Origin: Chrysophaeum taylorii
Taxonomy: Eukaryota > Sar > Pelagophyceae > Pelagomonadales > Pelagomonadaceae
Direction of reading: 5' to 3'
DNA: 64,000 nucleotides
Assembly: GCA_029834535.1 (NCBI GenBank)
Contig: JAQMWT010000595.1
Location: 1-64,000 of the forward strand
Every line of letters starts with the position of its first letter. Position 1 is the stretch's first letter. Below, one piece after another: positions 39,862 through 49,382 of this stretch. The notes under the pieces are model-generated. The model was not told where the DNA came from and ran no database searches. It saw nothing but the letters and a program-made list of their open reading frames with translations. A program made the translations under genes and the position numbers.

Positions 39862-40818
39862 AATTCCTTCTCCGTTGTGCTTGTATCACGCATTCTTCTA
39901 TGCGCCACGATGTGGACGAGCTCCCCACTCGCGACGCGTGGACGCTCCGACGGACGGACGGACGGGCGGGCACTGTCTTGGCGATGCATCATCATCTGAG
40001 GTGGCTTCCTCCTATTGCTGCTGCTGCTCCTCTGGTGCTACGTCGCCAGCTGCGTGCGCCCTCCCGCCGGCACTTAATTCCCTTGGGGGGGGGCGCACCC
40101 GCTGCTATTGGTAGAAGTACTTAAGCAGGGAGAGCCACTAGGCGCGTCATCCGCCCGGTACAGGAGGAGGAGGCTCTCCTGAGACAACCCACGCGCGCGC
40201 GACTGGTCTCCTAGTAGTGCGCTGTGCTTGCTCGCTATAAGAACGAGTTGGAGAGGGGGTCGGTTGCTCCGACGTTGTCGGGGGGTGGGGGGGGGGCGGA
40301 TACGCTAAAAACATGCGGCCCGTGTCTTCCGACACACATAAGTGCGTTGCGCGCCGCCGCCGCCGCCTCCTCTTCGGAGAGCCGCACTCTGCCTACGCCG
40401 GTGGACCTCTGAAGATGATTTTGGGCTCAAGCGCGCGCGACGCCGTGAAATCGATCGATTCGATTCGATTCGATTCGATCGATTCGATTCGGTCCGAGAT
40501 CCGATCCGAGATCCGATCCGATCCGAGATCCGATCCGATCCGATCGATAGCCCCCTCACCCGCTCCGACCGATCGATCGTGGAAGATCGATCTAGGGTCG
40601 CCGGTGTGGAAGAGGTGCTTATCTCCGACCCGACCCGACCCGACCACGCGCACCCGGCGGCTTGATCATGACCATGATCATGATCGAAGAGTGTCACGAT
40701 TAGGAGGGAGGTTGAGCCGGAATCGTCTGTCTGTTGTAAGGAAGAAGAAAAAGCACACCCCAAGAAAGGAAAGGAAAGGAAAGGAAAGGAGAGGAGAGGA
40801 GAGGAGTCGCATCGTGTT
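39862..40818. other. Intergenic region with GATTC, GATCC and GGAAA microsatellites
   Basis: About 950 bp between convergent genes. It carries (GATTC)n and (GATCCGA)n tracts at about 40450-40550, a CATGATCATGATC palindromic stretch near 40664-40684, and (GGAAA)n then (GGAGA)n at about 40768-40804. All ORFs here follow the repeats and are not genes. Confidence 0.7.
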
Positions 40819-41691
40819 TCAGGCGGCGGTAGAAAAGTAGGGGTGCTTCATCGCGTCCGCGGCGGAGCATCTGCGGGCGGGGTCGTAGGCCAACATGCGG
40901 TGGAGGAGGTCGAGGCCGTGGGCGTCGAGGTTGGGAACTTTGTCGGCGAGGGGCGTGGGGGGGTAGACGTGGAGCTGGTCGGGCTTGTAGTCGGGGAGGT
41001 CGAGGATACCCGGGTAGACGTCGGGGGTCGGGGTGCCGAGGGTCTTGAAGATACGATTGAGCTGGTCGCTCTCCGAGGTTCCGGCGAAGAGTGGGGCGCA
41101 GTTGGCCATCTCGGCGAAGATACAGCCGACGGACCAGATGTCGACGGGGGTCGAGTAGGTGCGGGATCCCATGAGGACGTCAGGGGCGCGATACCACAAG
41201 GTAACGACCTCGTGAGTATAACTTCGGACTGGAATGCCAAAGGCGCGCGCGAGGCCAAAGTCGGCGAGTTTGAGCTTACCTTCGCGGTTGATGAGGAGAT
41301 TCTGGGGTTTGAGGTCGCGGTGGAGAACGCGGTGCGTATGGCAAAACGCGACGCCGTTCAAGAGTTGGTAGAGGAAAGATTTGAGGATCGTCGGTTCGAG
41401 GCCGGCCTCGCAGACGTCGAGATATTTTTTGAGGTCCTGGTCGAGATATTCGAAGACGAGGGTAAGTTTCCTTTCGGTGTGCACGACGTCGTAGAGCCTG
41501 ACGATGTTCGGATGCTGGAGCTCCTTGAGCAAAGAAATTTCTCGTATCGCCGTCGACGGAATGCCTTCGTCCTCGGCGTCGAGGCGAATCTTCTTTAACG
41601 CGACCACCGACCCCGTCACCTTGTCGGTCGCCTTGTACACGACCCCGTACGTCCCTTCGCCGATCTTATCCAACCGCTGGTACCGCTCCAT
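40819..41691 (-). CDS. PSTAIRE cyclin-dependent kinase (CDK1/CDK5-like)
   Basis: The 290-residue product is a minimal [23 protein letters not shown] with the inhibitory Thr-Tyr pair in [22 protein letters not shown] cyclin-binding helix, [32 protein letters not shown] with an activation-loop Thr, and [11 protein letters not shown]. The exact PSTAIRE is that of mitotic CDKs, while [13 protein letters not shown] and [20 protein letters not shown] also fit the CDK5/PHO85 side. I call it an A-type/CDK1-CDK5 group kinase. It drives cell-cycle or related control with a cyclin partner. Its ATG lies only 36 bp from the divergent gene at 41728. Confidence 0.95.
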   Translation of the reverse strand: MERYQRLDKIGEGTYGVVYKATDKVTGSVVALKKIRLDAEDEGIPSTAIREISLLKELQHPNIVRLYDVVHTERKLTLVFEYLDQDLKKYLDVCEAGLEPTILKSFLYQLLNGVAFCHTHRVLHRDLKPQNLLINREGKLKLADFGLARAFGIPVRSYTHEVVTLWYRAPDVLMGSRTYSTPVDIWSVGCIFAEMANCAPLFAGTSESDQLNRIFKTLGTPTPDVYPGILDLPDYKPDQLHVYPPTPLADKVPNLDAHGLDLLHRMLAYDPARRCSAADAMKHPYFSTAA

Positions 41692-41727
41692 CGTCGAAGA
41701 ATAAGGGTATTATTGACAAAAATCCAG

Positions 41728-42936
41728 ATGCGATGGTGTTTTTTTCTCCTCGGCCGCCGCGCGATGGCCTACTTCACGCTCTGCACGTGGAACATCCACG
41801 AGGGAGGGCACGGGATCGAGGACATGTTCTCCCAGGTCTTCGAGCAGCGCTGCGATTTGGCGGTGATCAACGAAGCCAACGGCTGGCGGAGAGGAAAGAC
41901 CTTGGTGGTCGAGCGCCTGGGCTTCGACATGGAGATCCTCGCGACGCCCACCACCTACGACATCGCGATCATCGCGCGACGAGGTCTCCTGCGCTTGCGC
42001 CGCGGCCCCGAGTCTCTGAGCGGCGGCCGAATGCACCACGGCGTCCTCCATTGCGTCGTCTCGTCGCGGGACGGCCCCGACGTCCACGTCTTGGCAACAC
42101 ACCTGAGCCCGCACTCGACGGTAAGACGCCGCGAAGAGGCTCGCCACATCGTTGCCCTCGTGCAAAAGCTCTCGGGGGGAGACTCGTCGGCAGCCGCGGC
42201 GGCGGATTACCGCGCGCGAACTCCAGTCGTCGTCGCCGGGGACATGAACGCGCTCTCGCCACTCGACAAGGACGATCACGCGGCCTTGCTCCCCGTGCTG
42301 CGAGCCAACGACCGTCTCCGAGCGAAATTCCTCGTCCCCGGCTCCACCGAAACCCAGGGCGAGATCGACTACATGCCGATGCGCATCTTGTTGACCGAGC
42401 TCGTCGACGTCGCCGTCGCGCACGACGCTCGACGCAAACCTCATCCGACTGTCCCGACGGCCCTCCACGTCGACAAGCTCCACGCGGCCCCCATGCGTCT
42501 CGACTACATACTCTTCAACGACGCGGCGGCGGCCCACCTCTTGTCGCCCGCCGGCGGCGTCCTAGAGGTCAACGCCCTCCGGGATCCCTACACCGACTCC
42601 GCCTCGGACCACTACCCCCTCGTTCTCACCGGCCTCCTCAACAACCGCCCGCAGCGCCACCATCGCTCCCCGCGCGCCGAATTCCTCGCCGCGGCGGAAG
42701 ACAAAGAGTCGGGGCCCCCTTCTGCTGACGCCGCTCCTCTTGCCGTCGCTCTTGCCGAGGACGACGCTTCCCCGACCAAAGGTGCTGCTGGTGGTGGAGG
42801 TGCTCCCTCGCGCGCGGCGCGACACCACCACCATCACCACCGCCAGGGCGGCGTCAAACTCAACCTCCGACAACAACTACACCAATCTGGTGAAGGTGGA
42901 GACGCCGCGCCGCCGCGCGCTCCCCCCCCCTCCTAG
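41728..42936 (+). CDS. Endonuclease/exonuclease/phosphatase-fold protein
   Basis: The product has 402 residues from the ATG at 41728, or 390 from the ATG at 41764 (MAYFTLCTWNIHEG), which starts exactly at the fold. EEP motifs are TLCTWNIHEGG, AVINEANGW (Glu metal ligand), VHVLATHLSPHS, VVAGDMNALSPLD, RLDYILFND and SDHYPLVLTG (catalytic Asp-His), so the fold is complete over about residues 15-300. This superfamily covers DNA repair nucleases, phosphodiesterases and lipid phosphatases; the substrate cannot be told. The last 100 residues are Ala/Pro/His-rich and not conserved. If the first ATG is used, MRWCFFLLGRR might act as a short signal. Confidence 0.85.
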   Translation: MRWCFFLLGRRAMAYFTLCTWNIHEGGHGIEDMFSQVFEQRCDLAVINEANGWRRGKTLVVERLGFDMEILATPTTYDIAIIARRGLLRLRRGPESLSGGRMHHGVLHCVVSSRDGPDVHVLATHLSPHSTVRRREEARHIVALVQKLSGGDSSAAAAADYRARTPVVVAGDMNALSPLDKDDHAALLPVLRANDRLRAKFLVPGSTETQGEIDYMPMRILLTELVDVAVAHDARRKPHPTVPTALHVDKLHAAPMRLDYILFNDAAAAHLLSPAGGVLEVNALRDPYTDSASDHYPLVLTGLLNNRPQRHHRSPRAEFLAAAEDKESGPPSADAAPLAVALAEDDASPTKGAAGGGGAPSRAARHHHHHHRQGGVKLNLRQQLHQSGEGGDAAPPRAPPPS

Positions 42937-43372
42937 GACCGACCTGTTGTTGGTGCCTTCTTTTTTTCTACAACACGGTTTTTTAGTACAGTCCCTAAAC
43001 AAACAACCCGATTTTTTTGCCTGCCAGAATAGTTCGCGCGTTGCACTGGGTTGAACTCACTCCACTGAGCCACGCAGTATTTTATCGAAGCCGCCGCCGC
43101 CGCCGCCGCAACATCGTCGGCTCGTACGTCACTCCTCACACCCGCCTGACGACAGGCGCGATTGCTGCTACGGGGACATTTTGTGGTTTGTTGTACTGGC
43201 GCGTTTCAAGGAACACGCTGTCGCTTATTCCAGAAGAGCCAGCAAGTAAGAGACGCCCGAAACTGGTATGTTGGAAGGTCAAGAGGTTCCGCTCGCGGCT
43301 AAGTTGACCTCCGCTGACCTGTGGAAACGCCTGAAGATACGCGCCCCGGCGAGGTATCGATTACCAATTCCA

Positions 43373-43409
<37 letters not shown>

Positions 43410-43641
43410 GAGAAAAAAATGTCGTAACAAGAAAAAACATCGAGATTGTGGTGCACTTCTTTGCCGGTTCAGAGCATCGGCGGCGGAGAGCACCCGCACG
43501 CGGTCCAATCGAGCGCGCGGCACTTTAGCGGCAGCTCCCCAGCTCTCTCAACGAAGTTATGCGATTGGTGCGGGAGGGTCCGAAGTTTCGGTTTCTTTCA
43601 AGGCTTACCCCTGAATTGAATTAAATTGAATTGAATTGAAG
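42937..43641. other. Intergenic region with CTG and TTGAA repeats
   Basis: About 700 bp. It holds a (CTG)n tract at about 43370-43408, CCG triplets near 43090 and an AATTG pentanucleotide tract at 43613-43640 that touches the next start codon. A stretch near 43025-43085 on the minus strand resembles tRNA promoter-like words but does not fold as a tRNA. No gene is supported. Confidence 0.6.
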
Positions 43642-45522
43642 ATGGGGCGCGTCCTCCAAGTGGTGGCGTGTTGCGCCATCGGCGAGGCGTTGGTGTGGCA
43701 CGCACCGCTATTGGGGCGAGGGACTCGGGGGATCGCTCGCGTTGGCGCCAGCAGCAGCAGCGGGGATGACGCCATGGTGTCGTCGTCACCGGAAGGGGAA
43801 CGGCCTTCGGCGAGGGTGTTGCTGGGAAAGTTCTACGAGCTCGCCGTGCCGTACTTCAAAGAAACGAGCGAGGCGCGGTGGCTCCTCGCGCGCGTGGTCG
43901 GGCTGACGCTCCTCCAGTCGGGTGTGTCGGTGGTATTTTCTTACCTATCCCGCGACTTCTACAACGCGTTGTCGGCCAAGGACGTCGCTAGTTTCCGGGA
44001 CATTCTCCTCAAGTTCTGCGGCGCCCTCGCCGCGGGGGTCCCCGTGACCGTGCTCTACCGATTCGAACGCGAGACCCTCGCGCTGCGGTGGCGGAACTGG
44101 CTGACGCGCGATCTCCTCGGCAAGTATTGCGTCGACCGCAAGTTCTACGAGGTCGAGTACAACTCGACGATCGACAATCCCGACCAACGAATTAGCGAGG
44201 ATGCGGCCGCCTTCGCCGCCGTCTCGCTGTCGTTCGGGATCACGGCCTTGACCTCGATCGTGGATCTCGCCTCCTTTTCGACAATCCTCTACTCGATCTA
44301 CCCCCCTCTCTTCGGGGCGATCGTCGTCTACGCGACCCTCGGCTCGGTCCTGACGGCCTACGTGGGCCGCGAGCTCCCGGACCGCAATTTCCGCGCTCTG
44401 CGCCGCGAGGCCGACTTTCGGTACGCGTTGGTGCGGCTCCGGGAGAACGCCGAGGCCGTCGCGTTTTACGACGGCGCCGTTCCGGAACGACGCCGCGCCC
44501 AAGACCGCCTAGACCGCGCCGTCGACGCGCAGGCCGACGTCATCCGAACCCAGCGGAACGTCGAGTTCGTCACGGTCGCCTACCGCTTTCTCGTCCAGGT
44601 TCTCCCGGTGGCCGTCGTCGCGCCCCTATATTTTGCCGGCGAGGTCGAGCTCGGCGTCGTCACGCAGAGCTCCTCGAGCTTCAACCACGTCCTCTCCGAC
44701 CTCTCGGCGATCGTCACGCAGTACGAGGCGATCGCGGCCTTCGGGGCTGGTCTCGATCGCCTCGCCGCCTTCGCGGACACTCTCCAGCGCGACGACGACG
44801 ACGAGGAGGAGCCCGCCGCCGGGAAACCCTCGTCTCCGGACGTCGTCTTAGAGACTAGGAGCCTCGCCGTCCAAACCCCCGACGGCACCAAGGCCCTCGT
44901 CGACGACCTCGACCTCGAGCTCCGCTTGGGCCAGAGACTCCTCATCACGGGCGCGAGCGGCGCCGGGAAGAGCTCGGTCTTGCGCACGCTCGCGAGCCTC
45001 TGGCGTCCTAAATCCGGCGACGTGAGTCTCGTCGACCGCGCCGTCTTTCTTCCTCAAAAACCCTACTGCTCCCTCGGCTCCTTGCGCGACCAACTCCTTC
45101 TCCTCAACACCGACGACCCAATCGACGACGACCACCTCCTCCACGCCCTCGAGCTGGTCGGCTTGAGGGCCCTCGCCGCGATCGACCCCGTCCAAGGTCT
45201 CGGCGTCACCAAGGACTGGGCCTCGATGCTTTCCCTCGGAGAACAGCAGCGCCTCGCCTTCGCCCGACTCGTCTTGAACCAACCCAAGCTCGCCGTCCTC
45301 GACGAGGCCACCTCGGCACTCGACCTCGACACCGAAAGGCGAATGTACGACCTCCTCAAAACCAAACTCGGCGACGACCTCGCCGTCGTTTCCGTCGGAC
45401 ACCGACCCTCCCTCCTGCAACACCACGACCTTCGCCTCAGGCTCGACGGCACCACCACCCCCCAACTCGAGCCCATCACCGACGCCGACCGCCGAGCCGC
45501 CGCGCAAACCTCCATTATCTGA
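43642..45522 (+). CDS. SbmA/BacA-type (ABCD-like) ABC half-transporter, probably organellar
   Basis: The product has 626 residues from the ATG at 43642 (an upstream TTG is ignored). The N terminus MGRVLQVVACCAIGEALVW is signal-like, followed by an Arg/Ser-rich stretch that could be a plastid transit part. The membrane domain (about 60-370) has the SbmA/BacA and ABCD pattern: SYLSRDFYNALSAKDVASF, RWRNWLTRDLLGKY, NPDQRISEDA (EAA-like loop). The nucleotide-binding domain shows Walker A TGASGAGKSSVLRTLA, Q-loop LPQKPYCSLGSLRDQL, signature MLSLGEQQRLAFARL and Walker B LAVLDEATSALD. Relatives move peptides, cobalamin or fatty acyl-CoA; plant ABCD2-type proteins are plastid-located. The substrate is unknown. 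Confidence 0.9.
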   Translation: MGRVLQVVACCAIGEALVWHAPLLGRGTRGIARVGASSSSGDDAMVSSSPEGERPSARVLLGKFYELAVPYFKETSEARWLLARVVGLTLLQSGVSVVFSYLSRDFYNALSAKDVASFRDILLKFCGALAAGVPVTVLYRFERETLALRWRNWLTRDLLGKYCVDRKFYEVEYNSTIDNPDQRISEDAAAFAAVSLSFGITALTSIVDLASFSTILYSIYPPLFGAIVVYATLGSVLTAYVGRELPDRNFRALRREADFRYALVRLRENAEAVAFYDGAVPERRRAQDRLDRAVDAQADVIRTQRNVEFVTVAYRFLVQVLPVAVVAPLYFAGEVELGVVTQSSSSFNHVLSDLSAIVTQYEAIAAFGAGLDRLAAFADTLQRDDDDEEEPAAGKPSSPDVVLETRSLAVQTPDGTKALVDDLDLELRLGQRLLITGASGAGKSSVLRTLASLWRPKSGDVSLVDRAVFLPQKPYCSLGSLRDQLLLLNTDDPIDDDHLLHALELVGLRALAAIDPVQGLGVTKDWASMLSLGEQQRLAFARLVLNQPKLAVLDEATSALDLDTERRMYDLLKTKLGDDLAVVSVGHRPSLLQHHDLRLRLDGTTTPQLEPITDADRRAAAQTSII

Positions 45523-46015
45523 ATACTTGCTTTATCACTCCAAAGCGAACCCGCTCGTCGGAGACGGACGCGTGCACGCGACAATAATTACTCCGTCTTT
45601 TTCTGGCAGTACGTACATACATACATACGGGCAAAAGTATTTGTTACTTATTACTGCTAGACACTACTAGGACGTTGTGGGGATACGTCGTCAGCCCCCC
45701 CTTTCTTGAAAACAAACAAACAACAAACATGGTCGTCGGACGCACGGACGGTTTTTGAGCATGACAAGTGATGATGGTGACGATACGGAAAATTTAAGAA
45801 GAAAGAGAGGGAAGACCCCCCCGCGCCGTGGCTCCACACTACCATCCTACCTGCCTGAGAGAAGTAAAGACAACATGGGGGATCGGATCCCCAGAGATAG
45901 ACTGATCGATCGCCGCACTTCGGCGTTCATACATCTCCACCCATGAATGACTGACTGACTGACTGGCTGAGTGAATGAAGAAATGAATGACACGGAATAA
46001 AGATTGATCCTGTAT
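45523..46015. other. Intergenic region
   Basis: About 490 bp between convergent genes, with short tracts (ACAT near 45617, GACT near 45950). No gene seen. Confidence 0.6.
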
Positions 46016-46438
46016 CTAGATTTCGTCAAAGTCGATGCCAATGTCGTCGTTGGCGTCGTCGCCCTCCATCGCCATATCGACAGCAGTCTCGTTGATCCTC
46101 GCCGTCTCCGGGAGTTCGCCGTACTGCTTCAAGTTCCTCGCCTCGTCCGCGTTGTACTTGTGAATGATGTCGACCTTGTCGTCTTGATACTCTCGCAGAC
46201 CGACGAGCACGATGTCGCCCGCACTCACCCATACCTTTTTGCGCATCTTACCACGTATGTGCCCCAACCGCGTCACGCCGTCGAAGCAGTAACATTCGCA
46301 CCGTCCGTTCCCCAGCATTCGCACCACCTGCGAATACTCCTGCCCCGGTTCCTTGAACTCGAGCTGTCGCTTCGTCTCCTCGTTCTCATTCTTCCCGCGC
46401 CTGCGGTTCTTCCCGCCCTTGCCTTTGTTCTTTGGCAT
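46016..46438 (-). CDS. Translation initiation factor eIF1A
   Basis: The product has 140 residues. The Lys/Arg/Asn-rich N-terminal tail [20 protein letters not shown] leads into the OB fold: REL-type [20 protein letters not shown], then [40 protein letters not shown] and [19 protein letters not shown]. The C-terminal tail is acidic and ends [10 protein letters not shown], the conserved eIF5B-binding end. It promotes scanning and start-codon selection on the 40S subunit. It is full length and intronless. Confidence 0.97.
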   Translation of the reverse strand: MPKNKGKGGKNRRRGKNENEETKRQLEFKEPGQEYSQVVRMLGNGRCECYCFDGVTRLGHIRGKMRKKVWVSAGDIVLVGLREYQDDKVDIIHKYNADEARNLKQYGELPETARINETAVDMAMEGDDANDDIGIDFDEI

Positions 46439-46599
46439 CCTAACTCGATGATTTCAGCCGCGGGCTCCGTCTCCGTGTTCTGGGACTCTCTTACGTCCTT
46501 AGCGAGTAGTCAACGACGAACTTTCCTCGAAAACAACCCTTACCTCCTCTTGATAAGCTGACAACCTGGTGACGTCAACCCGGTCCCTGCGGATTATTG

Positions 46600-48060
46600 A
46601 ACAGCTTAAAACGTTTTTTATAACGGGGGGGCAAAACATAATTTCGTTTTATATCGATATTATTTTTATATTATATCGTTTCGTTTGTATTTTTTTCAAT
46701 TTTCGCTTTGAAACCCTCTCAACGCGTCAGTACTTGGTTGTCCAGTACTTTTGAGAGGCGGATGCGTCGATGGCGCCGAAGGTAGGGTCCGAGGATATTA
46801 GGTCGCAAAAAGAGCATCGTCTCGGACTACGTCGTCAAGGGACCCACGAATTCCGAGAATCAAACGACGTATTCTTGTGCGGCGCATGGCTGCACCTATT
46901 CGAAGGAGACACAGACATGGACGACGTCGTACTGGGCGGATCATATTGTTGGGTGCAAGTTTACTACTGATGAGGTCAAAATCGCGTCGCCAAGTCCACC
47001 AGTACGACGAAGACGCGGGCCATTTTGAGCACTATGGAGAAGATGGCCACACAAATGGTGACGTGAGCCATGTCTGAATCGATCCCCTCTAAGCGAACAG
47101 CCGAGTCCGAGCCAGCCGCGAGCAGTAAGAGTAAGCAGGCCAGGGTCACTGGCTGCTTTGACCGTTGTGGCGACGCGCGTGCACAGCGCATCACCGCGAC
47201 GATCACCAAGTTTGTTGTCAGATGCGCTCTCCCGTTCTCCATAGCGGCAGGTTGATCTCCTGGACTCACTGCACATCTTCGCCTGGCTGGTAGACCCATT
47301 CACAACGCCAACGTATGATGAGCTTCTTAATGTGACAGACTGGGAAGACCACGGCATCAAGATAATCGAGCGGTTCTACCCAGACTCTACTGATCGCGAG
47401 GTGGCCTTCACCGAGCTCAAGCAGATTGTTCTCCGCCGGGGCCAGCGGGGCGTGCTCATCGAACGCAAGCAGTCCCTCATCAAACCGCCCGCCGACATGC
47501 GACTCAAGACGTCCACCGAACGCGAGATCTTCAAGCAGTCGCGGATGATGTCCGTCGCCGACGACTGGCGACTCACCGGCATCAAGCAATTCCCAAAGAT
47601 CACCCGCATCGCCATCCGCATCGACGAGATGACTGTCCAGTCTGCCGACGTCGAGCGAGTCTGCAAGACCCACGAGCTCATCCTTACCAAGACGCGCAAC
47701 CGCCTCTACACCCTCACCTTCCATCGCCTTCTCTTTACCTATGTCAACCTCCGCCTCCTCAACAAGTGCACTGAGGAGCTCGGCGACTTCCTCACGCAGA
47801 CGCTGAGCAACTGCCACGACGAGGACGAGCCCCCTCTCGAGGCCGGGCGCTCCGACTACGAAGACCCAGCAGCAGTCACTGATGACGCCTCCTTCGTCGC
47901 CGCAGTGCTCGACGACGAGAGCATTTCCGAGATATAAGTTGGGCTGTTGGCTGTTTTGTATCGGCGTTTTTTATTTGAAAATGGCTTCTATATAATATCA
48001 TTATAAAACCGAAAAAAAAACGATATTATATTTCTGGCAATATAATAATATAGCGCCGTT
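46600..48060 (+). mobile_element. hAT-family DNA transposon remnant
   Basis: An AT-rich left part (46610-46700, ATATCGATATTATTTTTATA) and an AT-rich right part (47975-48055, with AAAACGATATTATATTTC) flank degenerate transposase sequence. The two AT-rich parts contain loosely inverted ATATCG/CGATAT words, but I cannot define terminal repeats or an 8-bp target duplication by eye. The internal length, about 1.4 kb, is too short for an intact hAT transposase gene, so this is a deleted or decayed copy. Confidence 0.6.
46818..47937 (+). pseudogene. hAT transposase, BED-finger and C-terminal pieces
   Basis: Near 46818-46990 one frame reads SDYVVKGPTNSENQTTYSC, then AAHGCTYSKETQTW, and ADHIVGCKFT, a BED-like Cys-Cys-His-Cys finger, and then it stops. 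From about 47254 to 47937 a second open frame reads LLDSLHIFAWLVDPFTTPTY, DDWRLTGIKQFPKITRIAIR, VQSADVERVCKTHELI and LTKTRNRLYTLTFHRLLFTY then VNLRLLNKC. This is the hAT C-terminal dimerisation region, in which the ER-x-x-K/S...H-T-K-x-R-N-R-L pattern is diagnostic. The RNase H catalytic part in between is missing. The frame lacks an ATG at its start (an in-frame GTG at 47332). Confidence 0.78.
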
Positions 48061-49382
48061 CGATACTACGTATAGCCGCCAGCTCGATTTATAGTGCTTG
48101 GCGCCCGTGACTTCGTCACCACGGGCGCCCTCGTCGACCCGGCTGCCCCCATGCTCGCGCCCGAGCGCTCACCACTCCCATCGACAGGGGCGCCGGTCAG
48201 CTTCCCTTCCGATGTGGCTCGCTCTCGATCCTTGATTCAGGTCGCGGCGGGATTGCTTCTTCACTAACATAATCAGCTCCTAACCGTCGCTCAGGGTGCT
48301 GCTGCGCATAGATGTGCGCCCAATACTCTGGCTATCCATTTGCGGCCTCCTCGCGGGTGTTCTGGGCGTTGGCATCGCCCGCCACGACCGCATCGTCGAT
48401 TGCGACCCGGCGCGGGCAGTCTGGCATTTCGACGTGCTCTGCCGCAGCGTCGCCTAATTTCCCGAGACCGGCGTCCCTGTCCCGTCCGAGGTCTTTGGAA
48501 GAATCTATCTTTGCCGATGTCGTCGCCCCTGCCGACCTCTCGCGAATTTGCCGCCTATCGCGCCTTGTCGTCGTCGTGCCCGAATTCTTCTTCGCGTTCG
48601 ACCGTCAGCACCTCTGCGAAGACACTTACTTGCCTGGGGCACGAGATAAATAAATGACGGAGCCCTCCACCCCACCAATCCAGCCACAACACAGCAACTA
48701 CGTTCGCCGCGCTCGCGACGTCGACAACTTCCTCGCGACCGCGGGCATTCCGCCACGCCATCGGCTCCGTTGAGTAGCGCTTGCGCTAATACGGTACCGT
48801 CGATGGCTCGGCGGCGAGGCGGGCCACAAGCTCGCACGAATTAAAAGACAGACCCGATCTGACAGCGGATACGCCAACGTTTCTGAGTGAGACCCAGTGA
48901 GTGCGTGACCCACCGCCGGACCACGTTTGCCGCCAATTCTTCGTGGGGCATCGCAGCCGCATTCGGAAGGGAATGCTACGCCCTCATCGCGATAAATCAC
49001 AGCGACCAGCGCTATTTCGTGTATACCAACTCAGGCCGCCCGCGGCAACAGGACGTCACAACGAAGCATGCGCGCTGCGGGTTGGCGCTCTATTCTAGCC
49101 GCCTGCCCCCGGCTGCGGCTCCGCCGAAGCCCGCTCGAGGTGCCAGCCTCGAATGCCCTCTCCCCCCACTGCACTCCGCGTTCACGCATTCCCTTTCCAC
49201 ATTGGGGCAATCATTGCAATTTAAAAATAAAACAGTTGGGTAGAGAGCGCGTGTGTGATTGAGTGAGTGAGTGCGCGAGTGAAGAATATTCTTCCATCGA
49301 GTGATAATCTCGTGAAAATGTAGAGATAAGATAGGAGAATAGGGACGACGACGACGGGACGACGCTACGAGAGAGATGCTAA
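48061..49382. other. 1.3-kb region without a supported gene
   Basis: ORFs on both strands lack recognisable domains. A strong hairpin lies at 48100-48129 (separate entry). (GAGT)n-type repeats lie near 49258-49275 and GACG triplets near 49345. Confidence 0.5.
48100..48129. other. Perfect 10-bp inverted repeat (hairpin)
   Basis: GGCGCCCGTG and CACGGGCGCC flank a 10-nt loop that itself contains GTGAC/GTCAC-type pairing. It sits about 40 bp beyond the AT-rich right part of the hAT remnant. It might be a terminator-like or transposon-end structure; the function is not known. Confidence 0.6.

Noticed and set aside
40313-40840. ORFs across the GATTC/GATCC repeats
   Set aside because: They encode IDSIRFDS-type runs dictated by microsatellites.
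43020-43085. Minus-strand TGGCTCAGTGG and GTTCAACCC words resembling tRNA A and B boxes
   Set aside because: The two words are too close for a tRNA and no anticodon arm fits between them.
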